Shown here in pieces: positions 8,905 through 17,342 of a DNA stretch of 64,000 nucleotides (position 1 is the stretch's first letter; every line of letters starts with the position of its first letter). Source of the stretch: CAZCWX01 sp964502465 (lineage in GTDB: Bacteria; Desulfobacterota; Binatia; Bin18); the NCBI GenBank assembly GCA_964502465.1, contig CAZCWX010000076.1, forward strand, positions 30,148-94,147, given 5' to 3'. The position numbers were made by a program, and so were the translations under genes. The notes under the pieces were generated by a model. The model searched no databases and had not been told where the DNA came from. It saw nothing but the letters and a program-made list of their open reading frames with translations.

Positions 8905-9798
8905 ATGTCAGGACGAACCTTGCTTCCCTTGTGCAGCGTTGCCCTCCTCCTTCTTGGAGGGTGCTCCTCAACCGTACAACGTCTCTCGGCGAAGGAATAC
9001 TACACCCAGGCGGACGAAGCGTTTACCAAAGAGGACTTTACCACTGCTGCGGACCAGTACCGTGAGTTACTGGATCAATATCCTCTGAATCCATACGCTG
9101 AAGAGGCTCAACTAAAAATTGCCTATTCGTACTATCTTGATAAAAAGTACACAGAAGCCATTGCGGCATTCGGTGACTTCGAACGAGCTTTCCCAACCAG
9201 CCAACACCTGCCTTTTGTCGAGTATTACCGCGGCATGTGTTACCTGGAACAGATGCGCTCAATCGATCGTGACCAGAGTGTCACAGAAAAAGCTCATGAT
9301 TTTTTCAAAGCGGTAGTCGAACGTTTCCCTGAAAGCTCTTTTGCCCCTCTGGCTGAAGAGAAAATCGCAGTGTGTCGGGAAGCAATGGCAGAAAACGAGC
9401 TGTACGTGGCGCAATTCAGTGAAAGAATTGGCAACCTGTTAGCTGCCAAAGCGCGGTTGCGCACCATCGTTGAGAAATACCCTGAAACCAAAGTGACGGC
9501 TGACGCCTTGGCTCGTCTGGAAATTATTCTCACTTGGGAAGGCAGCACCGAGCTGGCAGGGTTAGCGGCGAAGGCATTGGCAGTGCGGCGGTCGACCCAG
9601 CCAGCAATAGAACACACTACCGTGGCTTCACTCGATACCCAGGAGCTTCCTGCGCCAGGTGTTGACCCACTGCTGTTATTAGTGACTGAACTCAAAAAGC
9701 AAGAAGAACGAGAAAGAGCGCAAATTCCGGGGACTATTAGGACTGGATCCACAGGTAAGGAATTTGGAGAAGAAGATGGCGAGGGATATGAAGAGTGA
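8905..9798 (+). CDS. bamD: Outer-membrane assembly lipoprotein BamD
   Basis: TPR lipoprotein of the BAM complex that inserts beta-barrels into the outer membrane. A short signal peptide ends in the lipobox LLGGCSS at about residues 15-21. Tetratricopeptide repeats follow (AKEYYTQADEAFTKEDF, YPLNPYAEEAQLKIAYSYY, FERAFPTSQHLPFVEYYRG), which is the YfiO/BamD pattern. ATG 8905 has GGAG next to it, and a TTG at 8896 would add three residues. About 297 residues with a charged C-terminal tail. Monocistronic, followed by an intrinsic terminator. Confidence 0.88.
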   Translation: MSGRTLLPLCSVALLLLGGCSSTVQRLSAKEYYTQADEAFTKEDFTTAADQYRELLDQYPLNPYAEEAQLKIAYSYYLDKKYTEAIAAFGDFERAFPTSQHLPFVEYYRGMCYLEQMRSIDRDQSVTEKAHDFFKAVVERFPESSFAPLAEEKIAVCREAMAENELYVAQFSERIGNLLAAKARLRTIVEKYPETKVTADALARLEIILTWEGSTELAGLAAKALAVRRSTQPAIEHTTVASLDTQELPAPGVDPLLLLVTELKKQEERERAQIPGTIRTGSTGKEFGEEDGEGYEE

Positions 9799-9875
9799 GT
9801 TGACACTCCAGGAAATTTTCGCTAGCCTTGCAAGGACTTAGGCCTGATAGCATCAAAGAAAACGACGCTCTCCTT

Positions 9876-9912
9876 AGCCTCTTTCTCATCAGGAAGGGGC
9901 TTTTCATTTTCA
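9876..9912 (+). terminator. Intrinsic terminator after bamD
   Basis: Stem AGCCTCTTTC (9876-9885) pairs with GGAAGGGGCT (9892-9901) over 10 positions including two G-U pairs, with a 6-nt loop, followed by a T-rich tract. It separates bamD from the sulfur cluster, so a promoter for that cluster must lie downstream, or weak read-through feeds it. Confidence 0.6.
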
Positions 9913-9922
9913 TGATAGGACC

Positions 9923-10675
9923 ATGAATACTGTTAAGGCAGAAACTAATTCTCGCTTGCAAAGTGGGAAAGTCCTCGTAGTCGGTGTAGGGGGATTGGGC
10001 TCTCCCGCGGCTTTGGCACTTGCCGTTGCGGAGGTTGGAGTAATTGGCTTAGTCGATCCCGATACGGTTGAATTATCTAATCTTCAGCGCCAGATTCTTT
10101 ATGCCACATCGGACTTAGGAAAATCAAAGGTTGCGTCGGCACGCGAGAAGCTCCTGCGGATTAATCCGCAGGTTGTTGTGCAGGCTCATCACGAGCGGCT
10201 ACATCCAGGCAATCTTCTACAGCTTTTTCTGCCATACGACTTCATTATTGATGGGACAGATAGTGTGGCGACCAAGTTTCTTATTAATGACGGTGCAGTA
10301 TTGATGGGAAAACCCTTTTCCTATGGAGGTATCGTACAATTTCATGGCCAGACTCTGACTGTGTTGCCAGGACAGAGTGCCTGTCTTCGCTGCCTTTTTC
10401 CTGTTCCTCCAGACCCAGACGAGATCCCAACCTGCCAGGAAAGCGGAATTCTTGGGAGTCTTGCTGGCACCCTAGGGTTCATGCAAGCAAATGAGGCAGT
10501 GAAGTACCTGAAAGGGCAAAATGATCTGCTCACTAACCGCTTGCTGACTTATGAAGCGCAGGCGCTACGCTGGCGAATGGTGACTGTCCAACGGAACCCG
10601 CGCTGCCCTGTGTGTAGTCCGGTCCCCACTATTACGAGGCTACATCTCGAAGATCCGCAACAATCTGGAAATTAA
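9923..10675 (+). CDS. ThiF/MoeB-like E1 adenylyltransferase lacking the N-terminal arginine segment
   Basis: Activates the C-terminus of a ubiquitin-like sulfur carrier by adenylation. The ATP site is complete: GVGGLG at 21-26, VDPDTVELSNLQRQ at 44-57, GKSK near 66-69 and Asp113 in IDGTDS. Zinc cysteines are C154/C157 and C228/C231. Cys171 sits in PTCQESG, where ThiF and MoeZ enzymes carry a cysteine. The usual N-terminal R-Y-x-R-Q helix, whose arginine reaches into the partner subunit's ATP site in MoeB-type dimers, is missing: the protein begins ten residues before the Rossmann strand. That segment is present in the gene at 13659. The likely substrate is the CysO at 12133. Confidence 0.88.
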   Translation: MNTVKAETNSRLQSGKVLVVGVGGLGSPAALALAVAEVGVIGLVDPDTVELSNLQRQILYATSDLGKSKVASAREKLLRINPQVVVQAHHERLHPGNLLQLFLPYDFIIDGTDSVATKFLINDGAVLMGKPFSYGGIVQFHGQTLTVLPGQSACLRCLFPVPPDPDEIPTCQESGILGSLAGTLGFMQANEAVKYLKGQNDLLTNRLLTYEAQALRWRMVTVQRNPRCPVCSPVPTITRLHLEDPQQSGN

Positions 10676-10726
10676 TTGTGCAGCTAGAGGACAGATCTCT
10701 AGCTGCTGCATAGCAGAGGAGCCGGT

Positions 10727-12001
10727 ATGAGCAATATTAGTGGATTGACCTGCCGTGAATGTGGGCAGGAGTATCCCGTGGCCCCGTTACATGTATGTGA
10801 GACCTGTTTTGGTCCGCTCGAAGTGGTATACGACTATGACAGTATTCGCCATCGATTGACCCGAGATCTCATTCAATCTCGCTCACCTTCAATCTGGCGC
10901 TACCGTGAACTGCTGCCAATCAGTGAAGAGCCGAAGATCGGCTTGTATAGCGGTTTTACCCCGTTAGTGAAGGCTGATCGGCTTGCCGCACATCTCGGGG
11001 TCAAAGATCTGTATGTGAAAGACGACTCGGTGAACCATCCCACCTTCTCGTACAAGGATCGGGTCGTTGCGGTGGCAATCTCTAAGGCTGTGGAATTTGG
11101 CTTTGACACTGTTTCCTGTGCCTCGACAGGAAACCTGGCAAATTCTGTCTCGGCACACGCTGCACGAGCAGGTCTCCGTTGTTTTATTTTTATTCCTGCG
11201 GACCTCGAGCAGGGGAAAATCATTGGCTCGACGATCTATGGCCCTCGTGCGGTGAGTATTCGTGGCAATTATGATGATGTGAATCGCCTTTGCAGTGAGA
11301 TAGCAGATAAATATGGCTGGGCCTTTGTCAACATCAACGTTCGTCCCTATTACACTGAAGGGGCAAAAACCTATGGGTTCGAAATTGCTGAACAACTCGG
11401 CTGGCAGCTCCCTCAGCACGTCGTCGTCCCTACTGCCGGAGGAACGATACTTCCTAAGATAGCGAAAGCATTTGAAGAGCTTAAAAAAGTCGGTCTTGTA
11501 GACAGTGGGCAGTCCCCAAAGATCTACAGTGCTCAAGCCGCTGGCTGTGCACCTGTGATTCAGGCGCTCCATAAAGGGACAGACCTGATTGCCCCAGTCA
11601 AGCCCAATACCATTGCCAAGTCGATCGCTATTGGCAACCCAGCCGATGGCTACTATGTCCTACGTGCGGTGCGCGATTCGGGCGGTTGGGGTGAGGCAGT
11701 GACTGACGAGGAAATCATTGCAGGAATTCAGTTGCTCGCCCGGACTGAAGGAATTTTTACTGAACCAGCTGGTGGGACAACTGTGGCGGTTACCAAGAAA
11801 CTCATCGAACAAGGCCGCATTCCGCGAACTGAGTCGATTGTCATCTGTATTACGGGAAATGGTTATAAGACGCTCGAGGCTGTCGTCAATAACGTTGATT
11901 GCCCTCGTCTCATTAATGCCCGCTTGCAGGAGTTCGATGAACTGTATCGCTCTTTCTCTCCGCCTACTTCCTCACTGGCGACGCAGGATCACCTACACTA
12001 A
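10727..12001 (+). CDS. thrC: Threonine synthase
   Basis: PLP enzyme converting O-phosphohomoserine to threonine. An N-terminal zinc-ribbon (C9, C12, C24, C27) is followed by the fold-type II domain with PLP lysine K110 in HPTFSYKDR and the phosphate-binding STGNLANS. C-terminal signatures are GIFTEPAGGTT and CITGNGYKT. The 424 residues and the zinc ribbon fit the long ThrC class. It sits between an E1 enzyme and cysO. Because sulfur-carrier pathways can also feed homocysteine synthesis from a homoserine ester, a role other than threonine formation is possible but not shown. Confidence 0.85.
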   Translation: MSNISGLTCRECGQEYPVAPLHVCETCFGPLEVVYDYDSIRHRLTRDLIQSRSPSIWRYRELLPISEEPKIGLYSGFTPLVKADRLAAHLGVKDLYVKDDSVNHPTFSYKDRVVAVAISKAVEFGFDTVSCASTGNLANSVSAHAARAGLRCFIFIPADLEQGKIIGSTIYGPRAVSIRGNYDDVNRLCSEIADKYGWAFVNINVRPYYTEGAKTYGFEIAEQLGWQLPQHVVVPTAGGTILPKIAKAFEELKKVGLVDSGQSPKIYSAQAAGCAPVIQALHKGTDLIAPVKPNTIAKSIAIGNPADGYYVLRAVRDSGGWGEAVTDEEIIAGIQLLARTEGIFTEPAGGTTVAVTKKLIEQGRIPRTESIVICITGNGYKTLEAVVNNVDCPRLINARLQEFDELYRSFSPPTSSLATQDHLH

Positions 12002-12132
12002 CGGAGAAAAGGGCTTTCTCAGTCGATTATGTCCAAGAAAGACGAGGCAACGAAGAGCCCCCATAAGGGTGGTTGCCAGAGTAGAGGAAAATCGCCACAG
12101 TAAAAACGATTTCCCGTAAGGAGGTGCTAGGC

Positions 12133-12408
12133 ATGAGTGTTCAGGTGCGGGTGCCGACCCCGCTGCGTCGCTTCACCGGCGGTGCTGAAGAAGTGACTGT
12201 CAACGGAACGACTGTGGCCGCTTTAGTAGATGATTTAGAGAGCAATCATCCTGGTATGAAAGAACGTATCTGCGATGAGGAAGGGAAAGTTCGTCGTTTT
12301 GTCAATATCTTCGTCAATGGTGATGATATCCGCTTTCTCAATAATCTTGACACTCCGGTGAAAGATGGGGACGAGGTGTCGATTGTTCCTGCTATCGCTG
12401 GGGGATAA
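12133..12408 (+). CDS. cysO: Sulfur carrier protein CysO
   Basis: Ubiquitin-fold MoaD/ThiS-like carrier ending in the diglycine VPAIAGG. It closely resembles mycobacterial CysO in order and wording: VRVPTPLRRFTGG, DLESNHPGMKERI, RRFVNIFVNGDDIRFL and GDEVSIVPAIAGG. As a C-terminal thiocarboxylate it donates sulfide to CysM to form cysteine. ATG 12133 is 7 nt behind TAAGGAGGT; an in-frame GTG at 12124 lies inside that ribosome site. The diglycine is already terminal, so no processing is needed for first activation. Confidence 0.93.
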   Translation: MSVQVRVPTPLRRFTGGAEEVTVNGTTVAALVDDLESNHPGMKERICDEEGKVRRFVNIFVNGDDIRFLNNLDTPVKDGDEVSIVPAIAGG

Positions 12409-12411
12409 GGG

Positions 12412-13398
12412 ATGTCCCTTTTACCGATACGGGGTGAAGGATTTCCGCCGCCGGAGTCGCAGCGAGTCCCTTCTGTCTTGCATTTGGTAGGGAATACCCC
12501 TCTTCTAAGAATCTCTAAAATAGCCACAGGCCTCTCCCCCCGAGTCCAGGTTTTTACCAAGCTTGAAGGCTTCAATCCTGGGGGATCTGTAAAAGACCGG
12601 CCAGCTCTACAGATGGTAGCAGAAGGACTACATACTGGTTCGCTTGCTCCGGGGAAGACCATTCTCGAATCCACTTCAGGCAATACCGGAATAGCCTTAG
12701 CAATGATTGGTGCTGTGCTCGGCTACCCGGTCGAGCTGGTCATGCCGGCAAATGTCAGCGTGGAACGCAAAAAGATTATCGCGGCATATGGGGCGCGCAT
12801 GATCTTTAGTAATCCCTTGGAAGGGTCAGACGGGGCAATTCGGCTGTGCCGCCAACTTCTTCATGAAACGCCTGATCGATACTTCAAGCCAGATCAATAT
12901 TTTAATGAGGCAAACCCACTCGCTCACTACGAAACCACAGGACCAGAGATCTGGTATCAGACCGAGGGGCAAGTGACCCACTTCGTTGCAGGCATTGGCA
13001 CAGGTGGGACGATCATGGGGGCCGGTCGCTACCTTAAGGAGAGGAGCCAACAAGTTCAGGTCATTGCGGTCGAGCCTGATGATGCCTTTCATGGCCTAGA
13101 AGGACTGAAACACATGGCTAGCTCTATTGTCCCTGGGATCTACCATGAAGAAAAACTTGACCGTAAAATTCCAGTTTCTACGGAAAACGCCTATGATACG
13201 GTCTACCGGCTAGGGCGAGAAGAGGGGATACTGGTGGGCCAGTCCTCAGGAGCAGCACTTTGGGCTGCGCTCAAAGTGGCGCGTGAACTTGAGGAGGGTG
13301 TAGTGGTAACCCTATTCCCTGACTTCGGTGATAAATACCTGAGCACCACCCTGTGGGTCGGCTGGAAGGAGTTGAATAAAAAAGCCCAAACCGTATAA
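12412..13398 (+). CDS. cysM: Cysteine synthase CysM (CysO-dependent type)
   Basis: PLP beta-replacement enzyme. PLP lysine is K61 in GGSVKDRPA, substrate loop TSGNTG is at 88-93 and the phosphate loop is GIGTGGTIMGAGRYL. It follows cysO by 3 nt, as in mycobacteria where CysM uses O-phosphoserine and CysO-thiocarboxylate. The 328 residues fit that class. The C-terminal HGLEGLKHMASSIVPGIY region resembles the CysO-dependent rather than the CysE-bound CysK group, but this is a judgement by eye. Confidence 0.9.
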   Translation: MSLLPIRGEGFPPPESQRVPSVLHLVGNTPLLRISKIATGLSPRVQVFTKLEGFNPGGSVKDRPALQMVAEGLHTGSLAPGKTILESTSGNTGIALAMIGAVLGYPVELVMPANVSVERKKIIAAYGARMIFSNPLEGSDGAIRLCRQLLHETPDRYFKPDQYFNEANPLAHYETTGPEIWYQTEGQVTHFVAGIGTGGTIMGAGRYLKERSQQVQVIAVEPDDAFHGLEGLKHMASSIVPGIYHEEKLDRKIPVSTENAYDTVYRLGREEGILVGQSSGAALWAALKVARELEEGVVVTLFPDFGDKYLSTTLWVGWKELNKKAQTV

Positions 13399-13412
13399 CG
13401 CAGAGGGGAGTC

Positions 13413-13649
13413 ATGAAAGAGAAATTTTATTTGACCTACCCTCCCGCCCTGGTCAAGGAACCTATCATTTACCTTGTCGGGAAAAAATTTAATGTGATTA
13501 CGAACATTCGTGGAGCCAACATTTCGAACGATCTCGGCCTCGTTGCGTTGGAAATAGAAGGGCCGCAACTGGAGATTGACAACGCAGTGTCTTGGCTGCG
13601 ATCCCAAGGGATCACGGTTGAGCCTATTGAGAAAAATGTCATCGAATGA
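13413..13649 (+). CDS. Stand-alone NIL-domain protein
   Basis: A 78-residue protein matching the NIL domain, an ACT-like fold best known at the C-terminus of the methionine ABC transporter ATPase MetN. Features are the opening YLTYPPALVKEPIIY, the core NIRGANISNDLGLVALEIEG and the end AVSWLRSQGITVEPIE. AGAGGGGAG lies upstream of ATG 13413. In the cysM transcript it may sense a sulfur amino acid or assist sulfur transfer. This is inference from position. Confidence 0.75.
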   Translation: MKEKFYLTYPPALVKEPIIYLVGKKFNVITNIRGANISNDLGLVALEIEGPQLEIDNAVSWLRSQGITVEPIEKNVIE

Positions 13650-13658
13650 CTGATACTG

Positions 13659-14411
13659 ATGCTTTCTGACCGCCAGATTGAGCGTTACAGTCGCCAGATT
13701 ATCCTCCCTCAGGTCGGTGGCAAGGGCCAAGAAGCCCTCCTGCGCTCCAGCGTCCTGGTGAACGAGAGCGGGCTGTTGCAGACCTCCAGTTTATTGTACC
13801 TTGCTGCGGCTGGAGTGGGGAAAGTTGGGATCATGTCTAAGCTGTGTCCAGATCTTTTTTCTTCCCTTGCTGTTTTTTCAGATCTGAACCCAGACTGTCA
13901 GGTTGTGATGCACGACGAAACAGAGACCGTCGACCTCAAACAATTGGTACAAAAGTACGATATAATACTGTCACCTCCTGATACTCGACTGCATGCGATC
14001 TGTTATGAATTATGTTGTCCTTTTCTCTGTGCGGCGATGACCAGCTCGCATGGCTGGTTATTCTCTTCCCTGGGATATCAGCCTGATTGGCCTTGTCTCC
14101 ACTGTCTCCCTCCGCAGTTTTCTGAGAACCCTATCGATTCCTTTGTCAATGAGCGTTCTCTGCAGCAAGAAAAAGGGGAAGCGTTCACCAACCTTGCCCC
14201 CAATATCTCTGCGAACTTTTTAGCAAGCTGGTCGCCAATGGCCATGTTCTTTGGAGCTTTGCAGGCCACTGAAGCACTGAAGCTGCTTCTTGGGCTGAAT
14301 CAGACATTGGCTAGAAAACTATGGCAGTGCCATTTTACCCCCTTATATTTCTCTGAGCATCTGATAGAAAAGAAGCCTCAGTGTCCTCTGTGTGGAAAAC
14401 CCTCCTTTTAG
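13659..14411 (+). CDS. Degenerate ThiF/HesA-like E1 subunit (pseudoenzyme)
   Basis: E1-like protein that kept the N-terminal arginine segment RYSRQIILPQ (9-18) and four zinc cysteines (C146/C149, C242/C245) but lost the adenylation site. Where GxGGLG should be, it reads VNESGLLQ (34-41). No D-x-D-x-V-x-x-x-N-L-Q-R segment follows, and TDN is replaced by SPPDTR. Its loss pattern complements the E1 at 9923, which has the ATP site but no RYxRQ segment. The simplest model is a heterodimeric E1 like eukaryotic SAE1-UBA2 or NAE1-UBA3. The frame is intact, so this is a conserved protein and not a pseudogene. Confidence 0.75.
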   Translation: MLSDRQIERYSRQIILPQVGGKGQEALLRSSVLVNESGLLQTSSLLYLAAAGVGKVGIMSKLCPDLFSSLAVFSDLNPDCQVVMHDETETVDLKQLVQKYDIILSPPDTRLHAICYELCCPFLCAAMTSSHGWLFSSLGYQPDWPCLHCLPPQFSENPIDSFVNERSLQQEKGEAFTNLAPNISANFLASWSPMAMFFGALQATEALKLLLGLNQTLARKLWQCHFTPLYFSEHLIEKKPQCPLCGKPSF

Positions 14412-14537
14412 GTTACGCCAAAGAGCTTCGTATTTCCCCAACGTGAAAAGGTACAATAAACTTGTCTGCGCTCTTATTGGAGTGTAGAATTTTTGCTCGA
14501 TGTCTACTTTATCTCAATTTCTCTTCTAAGGAGTTAT

Positions 14538-16226
14538 ATGGAAAAAGGGTTCACTCTTTGGTTTACCGGCATGTCAGGGGCGGGCAAGTCCACTATCACA
14601 AACGCGTTGACCCCTCGATTACAAGATTTAGGCAAACGGGTTGAGGTCCTCGATGGAGACGAGGTCCGTCTGAACCTCAGTAAAGGCTTAGGCTTTAGCA
14701 AAGAGGATCGTGACACGAATATCCGTCGAATCGGTTATGTCGCTCACCTGTTGACACGGAACGGCGCGGTCGCGATCACCGCTGCCATTTCTCCTTACCG
14801 GGCTATACGCGATGAAGTACGCAATTTTATCGGAAACTTTGTTGAGGTGTACGTCAAGTGTCCACTCGAAACTCTGATTGCCCGCGATGTAAAAGGGCTC
14901 TACAAGAAAGCCCTCACTGGTGAGATTAAAGAATTCACGGGAATTTCAGATCCTTATGAGGAGCCCCTTCATCCGGAGGTTGTGGTGGAAACTGACCGTG
15001 AGACAGTAGAAGAGAGTGTCGAGAAAATTCTCTCTCGGCTGCAGGAACTGGGGTTGATTGCGCACGCGGTTGGTACGATTGCCCCACATGGCGGGGTGCT
15101 CGTGAATCGCCTCGTCACCGGAACTCAGCGGGACGCACTTTTGGAAAAAGCCCGCACCCTTCCGACAATCCAACTCGACGAACGGGCGCAGAGCGACATA
15201 GAGATGATTGCTGTGGGCGCATTTTCGCCATTACGCGGATTTCTTGGGGCTGCCGATTATCACATGGTAGTTGAGAACATGCGGTTAATCTCTGGACTTC
15301 CGTGGTCAATTCCGATCACCTTGCAAGTTTCACGTGCTCAGGCAGACACACTGAAAGACGGGACAGAGGTGGCGCTGATTGATGAACGAAATATGACCCT
15401 CGCGATCTTGGAATTAGCCGAGCGCTATCTGCCAGATCAGGAAGAAGAAGTACAACGGGTGTATGGAACGACAGATGCCGCTCATCCTGGAGTGGCCGCA
15501 GTCCTTGGTGGAGGTGAGGTGTATCTTGGGGGAGAGATTCAGGTGTTGAATCGACCCGATACCGTTGCATTTCCTACGTATCACCGAGACCCTGCGCAGA
15601 CGCGCGCATTGTTTCGTGAACGGGGGTGGCAAACGGTGGTCGGATTCCAAACCCGGAACCCCATTCATCGGGCTCATGAATATATCACGAAGTGTGCTCT
15701 TGAAATCGTCGATGGATTGCTGCTCCACCCGCTTGTCGGGAAGACCAAGAGCGATGACATCCCTGCGGCTGTGCGTATGCGCTGTTATGAAGAGCTGCTA
15801 GCCCATTATTACCCAACCGAGCGCGTCATGTTGTCTGTGTATCCGGCTGCGATGCGATACGGAGGTCCGCGTGAGGCAATCTTTCACGCGATTGCCCGCA
15901 AGAACTATGGCTGCACCCACTTTATTGTTGGCAGGGATCACGCCGGTGTCGGCAGCTATTATGGGACCTACGACGCGCAGAAAATCTTCGATGAATTTAC
16001 TCCAGGAGAACTGGGTATCCAGCCTCTCAAATTTGAGAACGCCTTCTTTTCTCAAGTGACCGGCCAGATGGCCACAGCCAAAACTGCCCCGGGTGGACCT
16101 GAAACTCAAGTCAATCTCTCCGGCACAAAAGTCCGCGAAATGTTAAGCAATGGCGAGCAGCCCCCTGCCGAATTCTCCCGGCCTGAGGTTGCCGCAGTGC
16201 TCATCGGCGCGATGAAACGACGATAG
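14538..16226 (+). CDS. Bifunctional APS kinase - ATP sulfurylase
   Basis: Two-domain enzyme of sulfate activation. Residues ~1-180 are APS kinase with P-loop [15 protein letters not shown] and the [11 protein letters not shown] segment. Residues ~185-562 are ATP sulfurylase with [24 protein letters not shown] and the [10 protein letters not shown] helix. The domain order CysC-Sat is that of animal PAPS synthases; Aquifex-type fusions are reversed. ATG 14538 follows TAAGGAG at 14527-14533, and an earlier in-frame start at 14493 would add 15 residues without a site. It ends the sulfur cluster and supplies PAPS or APS upstream of sulfite and sulfide. Confidence 0.94.
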   Translation: MEKGFTLWFTGMSGAGKSTITNALTPRLQDLGKRVEVLDGDEVRLNLSKGLGFSKEDRDTNIRRIGYVAHLLTRNGAVAITAAISPYRAIRDEVRNFIGNFVEVYVKCPLETLIARDVKGLYKKALTGEIKEFTGISDPYEEPLHPEVVVETDRETVEESVEKILSRLQELGLIAHAVGTIAPHGGVLVNRLVTGTQRDALLEKARTLPTIQLDERAQSDIEMIAVGAFSPLRGFLGAADYHMVVENMRLISGLPWSIPITLQVSRAQADTLKDGTEVALIDERNMTLAILELAERYLPDQEEEVQRVYGTTDAAHPGVAAVLGGGEVYLGGEIQVLNRPDTVAFPTYHRDPAQTRALFRERGWQTVVGFQTRNPIHRAHEYITKCALEIVDGLLLHPLVGKTKSDDIPAAVRMRCYEELLAHYYPTERVMLSVYPAAMRYGGPREAIFHAIARKNYGCTHFIVGRDHAGVGSYYGTYDAQKIFDEFTPGELGIQPLKFENAFFSQVTGQMATAKTAPGGPETQVNLSGTKVREMLSNGEQPPAEFSRPEVAAVLIGAMKRR

Positions 16227-16254
16227 GAGAAGAGGATGGCGTAGAGCGGAGGCG

Positions 16255-16707
16255 CTATTCTTCCGCTGCTACGCCAATGCGAATGATGAGCGTTCCCTCT
16301 TGGTGGGTCTGTCCGGCAATAAAGAGGGCGCCCGGATTGGGGATGCGGAGATAGGTGCTCATAAGAGAGGTCGGGGTCGAACCTTCCATCAGCATCACTT
16401 GCAGTGCGATCTTCTCGTTTACGTATTCCTTGGGAACTACCTGGAGAAAGCGCCCTCCGGGCAGCGAAAAATCAGCCTGTTTTCCCCACCCCACTTGTCG
16501 CCGTTCTTCTTGCACGAGACGATATGAGGAGTAGCGAAAAGCGTTCAATTGGGGTCGGAAGGGCATGAGTCGGTTATCAAAGTCTTTCGACGCGTTCGTA
16601 GCAAGAACGGTTTCGATCCGAACCTCTACCATTTCGCCAGCGTTGGCCTGAAGCACCCATGCCAATATCGTTGCAACGCAGAATAAGACGAGGCAGCGTG
16701 TCCTCAT
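16255..16707 (-). CDS. Secreted protein of unknown function, ECF-module member
   Basis: 150 residues with a signal peptide of about 23 residues (MRTRCLVLFCVATILAWVLQ then ANA-GE). The mature part is predicted mostly beta (VEVRIETVLATN, RFLQVVPKEYVNEKIALQVML, TLIIRIGVAAEE). I do not recognise a family. Its ATG overlaps the stop of the anti-sigma gene (ATGA), so it is co-translated with it and is probably part of the same envelope-stress module. Confidence 0.7.
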   Translation of the reverse strand: MRTRCLVLFCVATILAWVLQANAGEMVEVRIETVLATNASKDFDNRLMPFRPQLNAFRYSSYRLVQEERRQVGWGKQADFSLPGGRFLQVVPKEYVNEKIALQVMLMEGSTPTSLMSTYLRIPNPGALFIAGQTHQEGTLIIRIGVAAEE

Positions 16708-17246
16708 GGCACCGCTCCACCTCGGTCATCTTCTATCCAGATAACAGGCGAATTGCTTGTCGGTTCGTTCCAGAGTGCTACAGTGGTGGCTGCTGACAGT
16801 GATTCGATTTGGGCTTGATTGTGAGCGGCGACGGCAATGGGAATGGGGGGTTGGGTAACGAACAGTGATTCGACCGATGATCGCAGTTGTGGGAAAAACA
16901 AGAAAGAGACGAGTAACAGAGCTACCGCAGCTGCGCTAACAGGAACACTGAGTGACCAGTCAGGCCACCACTGCTCGCGCCACAACTGCAGGCGCACAGA
17001 CCAAGACGGCTTTGGTACAAGGAGCTTGTTTTCGATCTGCTTCCAGAAACTCGAGAAATCAACCTTCTCGACTTGTGAGTCAATTTCCTGTAACAGCAGC
17101 TCTTGCATGCGATCGAGAGAAGCAAGCCAACGAGTGCACGCGACGCAACTAGCTACATGAGATCGCACTTCTCGCCGTAACGGTCCATCCAATTCCCCGT
17201 CACAGAGCAAGACAGCTAACCGCTCGTATTGTGGGCATTTCATCAT
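16704..17246 (-). CDS. Zinc-finger anti-sigma factor
   Basis: Anti-sigma factor of the zf-HC2 type. The N-terminal MKCPQYERLAVLLCDGELDG and HVASCVACTRWLASL form the H-x3-C-x2-C zinc-binding helix that holds the cognate sigma factor. A single membrane segment, VSVPVSAAAVALLLVSFLFF class, lies near residues 100-120, followed by a periplasmic tail. The start is ATG 17246 or the adjacent 17243. It lies directly downstream of the ECF sigma gene, as expected for a membrane-tethered inhibitor. Confidence 0.82.
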   Translation of the reverse strand: MMKCPQYERLAVLLCDGELDGPLRREVRSHVASCVACTRWLASLDRMQELLLQEIDSQVEKVDFSSFWKQIENKLLVPKPSWSVRLQLWREQWWPDWSLSVPVSAAAVALLLVSFLFFPQLRSSVESLFVTQPPIPIAVAAHNQAQIESLSAATTVALWNEPTSNSPVIWIEDDRGGAVP

Positions 17247-17342
17247 AGCCGAGGAAATAAGGTTCAAGGCCTATAGATAAGTGGTGAAGGAAAAAGCGAA
17301 CAGAAAGGCAATTGCTAATGCACGAGACATAAGCAGGAACCA

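Noticed and set aside
9800..9828. TTGACA with a 17-nt spacer as promoter of the sulfur cluster
   Set aside because: It precedes the bamD terminator at 9876, so it would be stopped before the cluster, and the -10 is poor.
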